Source of the DNA: Usnea hakonensis
Lineage: Eukaryota > Ascomycota > Lecanoromycetes > Lecanorales > Parmeliaceae
Reading direction: 5' to 3'
Length of the DNA: 24,109 bases
NCBI GenBank assembly: GCA_013423325.1
Contig: BLJB01000297.1
Coordinates: 1 to 24,109 of the forward strand
A program made the position numbers and the translations under genes. Numbering within the stretch: position 1 is the first letter of the stretch; each line of letters opens with the position of its first letter. The notes beneath the pieces are model-generated. The model did no database searches. It had not been told where the DNA came from and saw nothing but the letters and a program-made list of their open reading frames with translations. Of this stretch, positions 1 through 7,859 are shown piece after piece.

Positions 1-448
1 CCTGGTTCCCCACCTATCGTGAATGGCGTCTCTTCATGTTGGTTGTTGTACTTCATCTTTTCTATCTCAAGATGTGTTGGTTAAAGAACCAAAATAGAAA
101 AAATTTCGATAACGATACTAAATACCTTAAAATCTACGTATAGTAGTACCTACTCAAATCGTCCACTTTAAGAAAAAGTAGTAAAAGCATAATCACAGGC
201 ACGAGGAAGTATTCCATCTTAAGATTGATTAAAGCGAATAAAAAAAAAACATTAAGAAACAACAAAAAAACACTACAGTTCTTCCCCCTCGTGGTTCGAT
301 AACTCTCTAAATTCGGCTGTAGGCGCGAGGTCAAGGTAACCCGAGAGCCTTCGGTCGTTCTCAAATATTTTTTCAGCAGATAGGACAAAAACGTCGTCAG
401 GGTTTTTTGATTTGGCGTGCGCGACCTTCTGCCTTGTCTGGTGCAGCT
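1..448. other. AT-rich stretch, no supported gene
   Basis: A/T runs dominate between about 85 and 300. A minus-strand frame (134-388) is open, but its second half is AT-driven and hydrophobic, so I do not call it a gene. At the window edge, minus-strand bases 56-1 begin with an ATG and stay open for 18 codons with a plausible composition (MKYNNQHEETPF). This could be the first exon of a gene running off the window, but it is too short to support. Confidence 0.4.
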
Positions 449-1018
449 TTACCGCGAATCATCCATCAGGCATGGACGTACCCTTATTTGAAATTCTCTT
501 CTATGAGACGTACGGAAGTGCGAGCGGAGGACTCCGTCTAGACCCAGGGTTGCGCAGGCGTCAATATAAGTCGGTGCCTGGGCTCCACAAGAATTCACCC
601 GGTTCTGGAACTCCCAAAACAGACGACGTTCCGTATCCATCAGGGTGTCTTCTTCTCCCAGCGTAGTTTCTGAGATATCCTTCGCAGTCGGGTTGGTTGG
701 TGAATCATTGGCCTTGGACATTCGAAGAGAAATCTCTCGGGCTCTCTCGATAAGGTACGTTACGTACTCGGTGGACGGGACGATTTCGATGGTATCGTCC
801 GGGGTAGGATAAATAACTTTGGCTTTCTTGCCAATATTCTCATATACAACTTTCTACTCTGCCGCAGACATCATGGGTCGGTCTTTGGGGTTATAAGACT
901 TGGTACTAATTTCTTTCATGTCGCTCGCTTCGTGATACAGGAGGTTTCCGATGGTTTCATTAAACGTCTCGGTAATAGGGGCGTTCTTGCTGTTAGCCAC
1001 GAGCGGAGGACTCGATGG
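449..1018 (-). pseudogene. Decayed unrecognised coding frame with one internal stop
   Basis: One minus-strand frame runs 190 codons from just after a TGA at 1019-1021 to a TAA at 449-451. It is broken once, by TAG at 854-856. On both sides of that stop the residues look like real protein, for example YPTPDDTIEIVPSTEYVTYL and ERRLFWEFQNRVNSCG, with mixed charge and no low complexity. I do not recognise the family. The first ATG after the internal stop (719-721) would give a 90-residue product. The simplest reading is an old gene with a nonsense mutation. An intron over the TAG is less likely, since I see no good donor and acceptor around it. It lies in the strip of minus-strand remnants that fills 449-5020. 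Confidence 0.45.
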
Positions 1019-1195
1019 TCAAGCTTAGGGTTCATGTTCTAGCATCTCAGGTGCAGCTCTGATTACCGCTTCATCACTCAACCGAGAAACATAAGGCATC
1101 GACACTGTAGTCTTTGCCTATGGAAGTTGGTCTGCCGACATAAAGTTTGATCCATCGTGTATATTGGATCATGGAAACGCATAGGAATTTGACCT

Positions 1196-1740
1196 CTAAA
1201 ATTCCATGTCGGTGATACTATTATTGCCCACTGACACTGATTTGTCTACTTCCGCTGCGTTGTTCTGTGCGAATTTTCCGCTTGGTCCTGCTTTGTGTGT
1301 AGTGAGGTATTTGCTTGCTCTCCTTAGCCTGCGGGCAGCAATACTTGTTTGGGTGACCAGCGGCCCAATCACCGCGTGGATTTTCTTTATTGTGCTTGCC
1401 AGCATAGCAAATTCTTCTCTCGTTTCTCGGAACTCCCGCTTACCTCACTGATCTCACTTCGCAGTTTGTCGACGTCGAGATGGATGCGTCAACAGAATAG
1501 AGCCATGGGATCCCCAAGATCAGACTCAAGCGCTCATGATGACCAGTCTGTGAAGGACACTACCTCTAGGGCCACAAAACACCGAATGCTCCTCCAAATT
1601 CCTTCTACACAAATTTGTAACCACACCCAGTACTCTAGCAAGGTTTCCCGGTCGTCTGCAGCATTGATAGTCCTTTGAATCTCTCGCAGATCGCCTTCAT
1701 CCTCGAAGGTGGACGAAACGTCTTGAGCAGCGAATTTGTG
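1196..1740 (-). pseudogene. Fragments of a decayed coiled-coil-like coding sequence
   Basis: Three minus-strand pieces follow one another in different frames. At 1740-1534 an ATG-less frame includes DEGDLREIQRTINAADDRET and EYWVWLQICVEGIWRSI. At about 1500-1445 a short piece reads LDVDKLRSEISEV. It is continued one frame over at 1444-1196 by REFRETREEFAMLASTIKK and a basic tail. The move from SEISEV to REFRETREEF is what a 1-base frameshift would give. A GTAAGC donor lies at that point, but no matching acceptor restores a frame. I do not recognise the protein. The pieces could be the 5' part of the frame at 449-1018, but nothing proves it. Confidence 0.35.
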
Positions 1741-1904
1741 TCATCTTCATCTCGCTCATTCTCGTGTTCATTATGTACAAGTCCGTCTTTCCCATGAAGT
1801 GTGCTCACTTGAGTACAGGTAGAAAATCGAGTGTATTGCGACCGTTTCGAAGGTGTTGTTTCGTCGTGTCTATGAGATGTGTTCGAAGTCCAATAGAAAG
1901 TAAT

Positions 1905-2893
1905 TTAGTACAACTTATGATTTGGATGTGAAAGATCAACTGCAGGGTAGTTCATTAGGAGCTCTTTGAAAGGAGGCAGAAATCTTATCATGTGGAGGAA
2001 ATTGTCGTTTAGGAGCGGTACTTTGTTCATTCTCCAGAAGTAAAGCGATGACAGGATGCCGCCCCGAGTGTCCTTACCCTTGAAAACGTCGAGATCTGGA
2101 GAATAGAAATGGACTTACGTGGCGGATAATTTTCCGGTCGGAAGTCCGAATACTGTTACTTAAGGAGATAGCCTGTTGCTTGTACGTGTAAGTGAGGACG
2201 AAACGCTTTCGATACCCCTCGAATCCAGAAAGATCGGCAGCAGCAATGCTCGGTCCGTTATCGACAAGCATGACCAAGCCAACGACTGGCATGGTATACT
2301 CACGGCAGTCGATGAATTGTACCCGATGAAGATTGAATGTACTAAATCGAGTTTGCTTGGCTACATTGGTCAGAAGCATATCGACAGGGACAAATATGAG
2401 CTCATGGATTAGTACCAGAGATATATTATATTATTATTTCCTTAGAGAGCAAAGAATAAGTGATGGGTTTTCAAATTCCGATCGTCTTCATCGAAAGTTC
2501 TCTGTAGCGAATAGCGAATGCGTAGAAAATATGAAGTCGTCTAGATGATGCGTGATATCTTTCCCTCATGACTTGGCAAGGAGCTATGATATCAAGGATA
2601 CTAGCCGCTTCCGAGTTGAACTTTGCATACTCAGCTAGTTCGCCTCGAAGTAGAAGATCGATGTCTTATAAGTGACACTCAGGATGCGACCGTCCCGTAG
2701 CCTCAATGAACGAGTAGATTTGAACGACAATGCTGACGCATTGGCAATGCGCGAGGGTATTTAGGACTGACGTGCCTGTAGAATCTGGTGAGGTAGAGGT
2801 ACAGGTAGCCACAATGGCAACAATGAGGCAACGGCGGATGGCTCCGAGGGCTGTTGACGGTGGCGTCTGGTGAAGCTTCGTTAGACTATACAA
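1905..2893 (-). pseudogene. Probable decayed multi-part gene of unknown family, C-terminal part best kept
   Basis: Read on the minus strand, codons from 2893 to 2480 share one frame interrupted by TAA at 2666-2668. After that stop comes clear coding sequence (FNSEAASILDIIAP, RRLHIFYAFAIRYREL), ending in a TGA near 2480. A second open stretch, about 2418-2074, includes DCREYTMPVVGLVMLVDNGP and GFEGYRKRFVLTYTYKQQAI. A third, 2078-1905, reads GKDTRGGILSSLYFWRMNKV and ends HPNHKLY-stop. The last two can be joined in phase by a 40-nt intron (GTAAGT at 2118, AAG at 2079). That is very short for a fungus; a 1-base frameshift near 2080 explains them equally well. The family is not recognised. The in-frame TAA argues for a pseudogene. 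Confidence 0.45.
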
Positions 2894-2950
2894 AAATATA
2901 ATCTATTACTCTTTTTTAATATAAAAAGGATAGTACTTTAATTCAGGAAG

Positions 2951-3406
2951 TCAATCGATCTCAATCTCGGATTCTGAGTAATCGAGAACAGGCTTTGTAG
3001 GCTTTGTAGGCTTTGTGCAGGGATCACGGACGTAAATGATGTCTTAGACTGCTCCTTCTCCAGGGCTTCGCTTCAGTCCTCGTCATTCCAACCGCAGATC
3101 CAGCCTCAGCAACAAGTCAATCAAAGTGTTAATTATCTCGTCACAGGCAGCGTTGATCATTCCGATCTCGGCCAAATAGCTGTCTGCAAACTCCGTGTCG
3201 ACGTAAAAGAGCTCTAGCGAATCCTCTCTCTTTGGGAAAGAATGAGGATGGTTGTTAAAGGCTTAAAATGGCCAATCATTTTTTGTCCGAGCCAAGTTTT
3301 GAAGATAGGTAATTGACGTATGCCTGGTCATAGATGGCAATGAAAATAAAGGCTTGGTATCCAAGACAATAGATAGCCACTTGTAAGGCCACACTAAGTA
3401 GGACAT
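2951..3406 (-). pseudogene. Small gene with three in-frame stops (152-codon frame)
   Basis: Starting at an ATG (3406-3404), a single minus-strand frame runs 152 codons to a TGA at 2951-2953. It contains three premature stops: TAA at 3263-3265 (codon 48), TGA at 3083-3085 (codon 108) and TAA at 3044-3046 (codon 121). Residues between the stops are protein-like: KREDSLELFYVDTEFADSYL, GMINAACDEIINTLIDLLLR, and an acidic end VLDYSESEIEID after three TKP repeats. No frameshift is needed to join the parts. I tested a GTTGGA...TAAG intron across the last two stops and it does not restore the frame. The family is not recognised. This is the best-preserved remnant in the 5 kb strip. Confidence 0.55.
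2990..3016. repeat. Three perfect copies of a 9-bp unit (aggctttgt)
   Basis: The unit aggctttgt occurs three times head to tail. On the minus strand it encodes Thr-Lys-Pro three times near the C-terminus of the broken gene at 2951-3406. A unit length divisible by three fits expansion while the frame was still coding. Confidence 0.9.
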
Positions 3407-3446
3407 AATCTCTATCCTTCCCCCCTGCCCCCTCGCCCTCTCTCCC

Positions 3447-3467
3447 TAGCGGCGATCATCGCCGCTA
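3447..3467. repeat. Perfect GC-rich palindrome, 10-bp arms and 1-nt centre
   Basis: The left arm tagcggcgat (3447-3456) and right arm atcgccgcta (3458-3467) are exact reverse complements around a single C. The palindrome follows a C/T-rich tract (3416-3446) and sits between two decayed coding blocks. It could be the hairpin of a small non-autonomous mobile element or a cruciform-forming site. I see no terminal repeats or target-site duplication around it. Confidence 0.85.
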
Positions 3468-3505
3468 AGACTGTAACAATAGTAGACGAAAAGCGAAAAC
3501 TCCAG

Positions 3506-4752
3506 TTAGTCTATGTAGCAATGACAGATACTCCTCTGAATACTTCTGCTCATATCCATGTTATCGATGTTGAGCTGTCTCATCCGTTTCAGGATCTGCC
3601 AAAGTTTCTCTAAAAGCCTTTTGAAGAATTTACTATCCTCATCGCAGAGAAAAGGGGGTGGGATCGTCGTGGGCATATTAGTCTTCGTGAGAGCTCTCCT
3701 CTGTTTCTAAATCTCCTGGGTTTTCGCAGCGACATCTTGGAAAGTCTTCCTATCGTCCTTGCTGAGGGCAAGGGGCTGAGAAGCCAGGGGAGTGGGCCCG
3801 GTATTTGATTTTTTGTTAAGGGTCCGAACATGTGCAGCCTGAAGTTGCCTGTGAGAAGTGATTTGGTTGTTGCTGTCACACCTATCATTACCGTACGCCA
3901 ATCGCGATCTTGAATGAGGTGCTCATGATTGGAGCTCACTTTGGAGAGAAACATCAAGACAATGAATAAGGGAGAAGAAATGGAGCCTTCGCCATCAACC
4001 ATGGCCAGAAAACTTCTGCCTCTTCCTGAGTTGCTGCTATTTTGCAATCGTTTGAATCTTTCACGCACTTGAGTGGGTCCTTTACCCACTTTCGAGATCC
4101 AAAGCCGCATTAGATGACCGAAGGAAGAGCAGAGGCAAGCGAAAACAATGAATGGCGTAAGATATTGGGAAGAAGCCGTGGCCATAGCATGAAGCCATCT
4201 GAGACCAGGCCTGATATACTAAGAAATCGAAGAAGGCAGTAAGAAGTAAAAGAAGAAGAGAGAACAGATTGACTGTTTGGTGTGAGAAATATCATGAGTC
4301 CGGTTTATAGAGGTTTTTCTCAAACGGCAGACTTACGCCCGTGTTTCATGGCATTTTCAAACAAAACTTCATGGTCGTGCCCGAGCTGCTCCACGAATGC
4401 GAGCAGCACTCTCTTTTTTGTACCTAGGCTCTTGGTTTCCCAGTACTCCTTCGCTCGTTCTCGCATCAGCACTTCCTTCGCATTTACACCTTTATCGTTC
4501 CATGCACGTCTCCCCAATTTTTTGAAATATCTGTCACCTGGACTTGAGCTTTCTGTAAGAATGCTGTGAGCGCTGCCACGTCACCTCCTGGCGGATCAAC
4601 AATTGCGGTAAGTTGGGATTCAACTTGTCCAAGTCGTTTCGACTGAGCGGCAGAACATCTCTACGTGCGGTCCTGCAAATTTGGTTTGTAGGGATCCCAG
4701 ATGCTCTGCTCTTTCTTGAGAAGCCCCCCAAGGCCACGTTATAGCACTCTCG
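3506..4752 (-). pseudogene. Degraded multi-exon gene of unknown function
   Basis: Minus-strand coding pieces appear in order but change frame. They are WPWGASQERAEHLGSLQTKF (from about 4752), then VESQLTAIVDPPGGDVAALT (about 4640-4500), then GVNAKEVLMRERAKEYW and FVEQLGHDHEVLFENAMKHG (4517-4338). A credible intron follows (GTAAGT at 4336, pyrimidine-rich ...TTTCTTAG ending at 4219, 118 nt). It keeps the frame into LYQAWSQMASCYGHGFFPIS. Later pieces include RKWVKDPLKCVKDSNDCKI (about 4100) and, at 3901-3506, one frame with a single TAG near 3713 that continues through KFFKRLLEKLWQILKRMRQL to a TAA at 3506-3508. Some frame changes may be further introns, but the TAG and the unexplained shifts favour decay. 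The family is not recognised. Confidence 0.4.
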
Positions 4753-4895
4753 GCTACTCTTGGGGAAGACTATTTGGCAATTGAATTCGGATGATAAGTG
4801 AGCTAATCGACGACAGTAAGATCCTGGGCGAGAAAACTAACTATGGTAATAATGCAGAAGTTTAGAAGGAGGTACTAAGTCGCTAGCATTAATAT

Positions 4896-5018
4896 TTAGA
4901 CTCTTGCGAGTTCGTTCGGCTGAGCGTAGAGTTCTTGGTCAAAGAAAAGGCCATTGCCGATGTGATCGCGATGGCCGTTAGTAGTGTATCTTTCGCCTTT
5001 GTGGATGAAAACGGTGTA
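4896..5018 (-). pseudogene. Isolated 40-codon coding remnant
   Basis: A short minus-strand frame between two stops has no ATG but a convincing composition, for example HKGERYTTNGHRDHIGNGLF followed by FDQELYAQPNELARV and a TAA at 4896-4898. It lies just 5' (in minus sense) of the degraded gene at 3506-4752 and could be an upstream exon of it. No family is recognised. An A-rich purine run lies just beyond it at about 5065-5090. Confidence 0.3.
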
Positions 5019-5190
5019 TTATATTTTTGTATTTTGGTGAATCGAGATGAGGAAGAAACGAAATGAAAAAAAGAAAAAAAAAATAGGGGGGGAGCAAGAC
5101 AGTATGGTAAGATGAGTATCGTCTTCAGTGGTCTATCAAAAGTAAAGCTAGTTGTAGAATGCTAGTAGATGCTATTTTGACCCCATTAGC

Positions 5191-6663
5191 CTATACACTG
5201 TCCCAAAGCTTGACCAACTCTTCACCGAACTTCATAGTGCGGCGTTTCACAGTCAAGGGAGCACGCGCCGGAAGAGCTGCTGGTGGCTGCTGCAGAACGG
5301 ACTGCAGCATTGTCAGGTGCCGTTGAGACATGGCCACACGATAAGATCGCAACGACTGGGTCTGAGGTCTTGGCTGTTTCCCTCGTGTAAGACTTCCCCA
5401 GGCCGGTTTGTGGAAATCTACGGAAGTGAAGTTGCCGCGATTCTGAGTGTTAGCAACGTAGCGTCCGGAAGGGTTGCAGTGAATGCCTTTTAGATCTATT
5501 AGCGTATACTTCAGTGCAAAAGGTAATTCCGGTGCTTACTCAGACTTCTTAATTGCCACCATTGAGGAGCAGCATGGATTATCGCTGGAACCGTCGCGAA
5601 GGATTTTTGCGGCCGCATTGAGGGCAGTGATACGGTATGTTTTGCGAGGAATACAGCGAACGAATCGACGAACGTGAATCCCTTCAACTTCACTGCGTGC
5701 ATACCTCGTAGATGGCAGATAGCGTTTAGGCACCCCTGCTCGAAAGATCGCATTTGCTCACAGGTCACCATGAATGTCGGATCATGGGTTTGTTCTCCAA
5801 ACGTTTGGAGTTCGAGCTGGATATCTCGCAGATGCTCGTGATTCATCAGCTTAGTGTAAATCAAGGAATTGAAATTCGTCAACAGTGTGTCAGTATCTTC
5901 TGGTCTGACGCAGTACCAAGGGAAGCTTTGAATATACAAGACGATCTTTATCTTCTCGCATCTTTTAAGACAGTATAGCCACTGATTACACGGCGGAAGG
6001 TCTTTTTCCAGACAAGAGTTGAAGTCAAATGGTTTGGGTGAGTCTCCCAGCCAGAGGCAGTCCCAAGCATCGAGCTTGATCTTGATCGTATTCAACGAGT
6101 ACAGAAACCCCTTCGCCTCATTATAGATTTGCTTGTTAACGCTTAGGATATTTGTGATGCGGGCACGACGGGGGGAATCGATGTTTTTGAGAGTCAATAG
6201 CTCTTTGTAAACCATGACACGAATCTCAGTTGGTAATTTCAGAAACTCCAGAACGTCAACTGCCTCGGTGACCGCAACGAATGGAGGTGTGAGTAAAGTG
6301 GCCTCGTGAGCTGTGAGACGAGCTACAAGTGCGGCTCGGCGACCGCTCCTGGGAAGCCCGTACTTTCTGAGTAATTCAACGAGCCGGTGGCGTGGCTCGT
6401 GTTCATGAGTGCGAAGTAAGGCTCGGCTGGTCTCTCTCAATTTAGCCTGTTCCAGCGTTCGGTACACAAAATCGTTTATTCTTTCGGCCTGAGATGTGGT
6501 AAGTGGCCATTCTCCTGGAGTAAGCACCTGTTACGCTTGTTAATTCGCCTTTCGAGACAAGGGAAGATGTGTTACTCACAAAATTCGTCGACCAGTGTGC
6601 AGCCTCTGCAGCCTCTGCAGCCTCTGCAGCCTTCGCGGAAGATGCCTGAGATCTTCGAAGCAT
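5191..6663 (-). CDS. SAP-domain plus F-box-like protein, three exons, about 458 aa
   Basis: Model: exons 6663-6580, 6527-5540 and 5495-5191, joined in phase by a 52-nt intron (GTGAGT...AACAG) and a 44-nt intron (GTAAGC...AATAG). The ATG at 6663 is the first after an in-frame stop. Residues 10-22 are an Ala/Ala/Glu repeat. Residues 74-103 fit a SAP motif (HRLVELLRKYGLPRSGRRA), a helix-turn-helix fold that binds DNA in other proteins. Residues 120-143 carry FLKLPTEIRVMVYKELL, the LPxEIR signature of fungal F-box-like proteins. The last exon adds 101 residues, ends KLWDSV, and has no start codon of its own, but its frame stays open over 305 nt. What I infer: a nuclear or ubiquitin-linked role is possible but unproven. 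The 44-nt intron is short, so the exact junction to the last exon is the weakest part of the model. Confidence 0.7.
6599..6634. repeat. 9-bp coding microsatellite (gcagcctct), nearly four units
   Basis: Three exact copies of gcagcctct are followed by a diverged fourth. On the minus strand they encode the Ala-Ala-Glu repeats in the first exon of the SAP/F-box-like gene. Copy number may vary between strains without breaking the frame. Confidence 0.85.
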
Positions 6664-7038
6664 CCTCTGAAGTCAGGAATGAGTACATGAGACTTGATCA
6701 AGCTCGGCCAAGTAATGATTTCGACATGAATTGTTAAGAAATAACGAGAGTCAGAATCGTTTAGGTTTGGCGAAAGTGTCATGGTAAGTTCTCAGAGTGT
6801 TGTCATTGTTTGCCCACACGTGGACCAACACCATCACAGCGACCGTTCAAACACAGAGGGTAACATATACATCTTGAAGTCTATAGTGTCAACACCCTCA
6901 AAGATGTGTTTGAGCTCCATAGCCTGCCTCTTCGGGTGGACTTTCTACCTTTTTTTTTCCCATAGAGATTCATGGTGGCATTAGGACTTCGTTTTCAGGA
7001 TGTAAGATTATCTGTGTTGACAGTAGACAAGCCTTAAA
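6664..7038. other. Intergenic, nothing recognised
   Basis: This is the 5' flank of the SAP/F-box-like gene. A CACGTG hexamer (bHLH-type E-box) occurs near 6815 and a T-run near 6950. A short plus-strand frame (6781-6984) has no protein-like features and is not called. Confidence 0.4.
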
Positions 7039-7530
7039 CTAGAGTAAAGAGAGTGAATTTCTCAGCAACCACAAACAGCGAAAAGCGAATTCCACTGCAG
7101 CGAGGGGAGTGAATGATGCGTGATACTCATGTAAGTCAAAATTCTGCTCCCACTCTTTCGGAATCGTCAGAAGATACAGATGACTCTCGTCGTGGTATAC
7201 CAGCTGATCACTCGGCACTTGCTTGCCGGCCAAAGATGAAGGCAAGCAAGGTATTGCGAAGTTGGGCAAGAGTACTCGACTGAGCAATGAACTGTCAATC
7301 AAGTTGTTTTCTCGCATCTCACATCACTCATGGCCTCTAGGTCACTCTGCTGGGATGCATACCTTTAGAGTGTGAATTAGCGGACGCGCATTCATAAGCA
7401 TACATACCTTCGCCCGGAATCTTTGCATTTGCTGACCACTCAGGTAAACATCCAGCGTCATTGTGTCATAGAATTTGCATCTTGGCTCGAAATCTGTTTC
7501 TCTGTCGACTCTTCTGGTGAGATATTCCCA
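7039..7530 (-). CDS. Possible small gene or gene remnant, unrecognised
   Basis: A 41-codon minus-strand frame (7530-7408) includes CKFYDTMTLDVYLSGQQMQR and ends exactly at a GTATGT donor. A second frame starts MRENNLIDSSLL at 7317 and runs to TAG at 7039, with SHLYLLTIPKEWEQNFDLHE and FTPLAAVEFAFRCLWLLRNS. The two look like parts of one protein, but I cannot join them cleanly. An acceptor at ...ATCCCAG gives a normal 58-nt intron and a plausible reading (QSDLEAMSDV) that soon stops. An acceptor just before the MREN ATG restores the frame but is a poor GAG site. No ATG was found for the first part. It may be a gene with an unresolved extra intron or a decayed copy. No known domain is visible. 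Confidence 0.35.
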
Positions 7531-7859
7531 TCAGTGTTTGTCACCTCCACCATCATCATATCATTCAATCTTATGCGGTTTTTTAGCTAGAAGGAAGAAC
7601 AATGACGACAAGGATGTTCCATCAAATTATAAGAACTGAGAACTGACAATGGGAAAATACGAATTAGGTGTGATTTTCTTCCAAGAACTCGGACAATATG
7701 ACCAAGTTTTATGAAGACGGGAAATGATGGATCAGCAATAGCAGTTGTGAGTTGTAGCGACTACCTTTGTTGACTATGGACTAATAGAACACATTACGGC
7801 CTTGTACCGATGACTTCAGCTTACTGGCACTATTTGGACAGGGAAGCCCCTAGTCGCAC
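7531..7859. other. Intergenic, nothing recognised
   Basis: This is the 3' flank of the ankyrin gene. It is moderately AT-rich with no convincing coding frame on either strand. I see no repeat or RNA gene in it. Confidence 0.4.

Noticed and set aside
2176..2412. 78-codon plus-strand frame
   Set aside because: Antisense to the more protein-like minus-strand block at 2074-2424; its own composition is unconvincing.
3447..3467. Helitron 3' end
   Set aside because: The hairpin is not followed by CTRR at the usual distance on either strand, and no matching 5' end was seen.
6442..6663. A separate 73-residue minus-strand gene starting at 6663
   Set aside because: Its first 28 codons are better explained as exon 1 of the SAP/F-box-like gene, ending at a GTGAGT donor; the rest is intron and out-of-frame exon 2.
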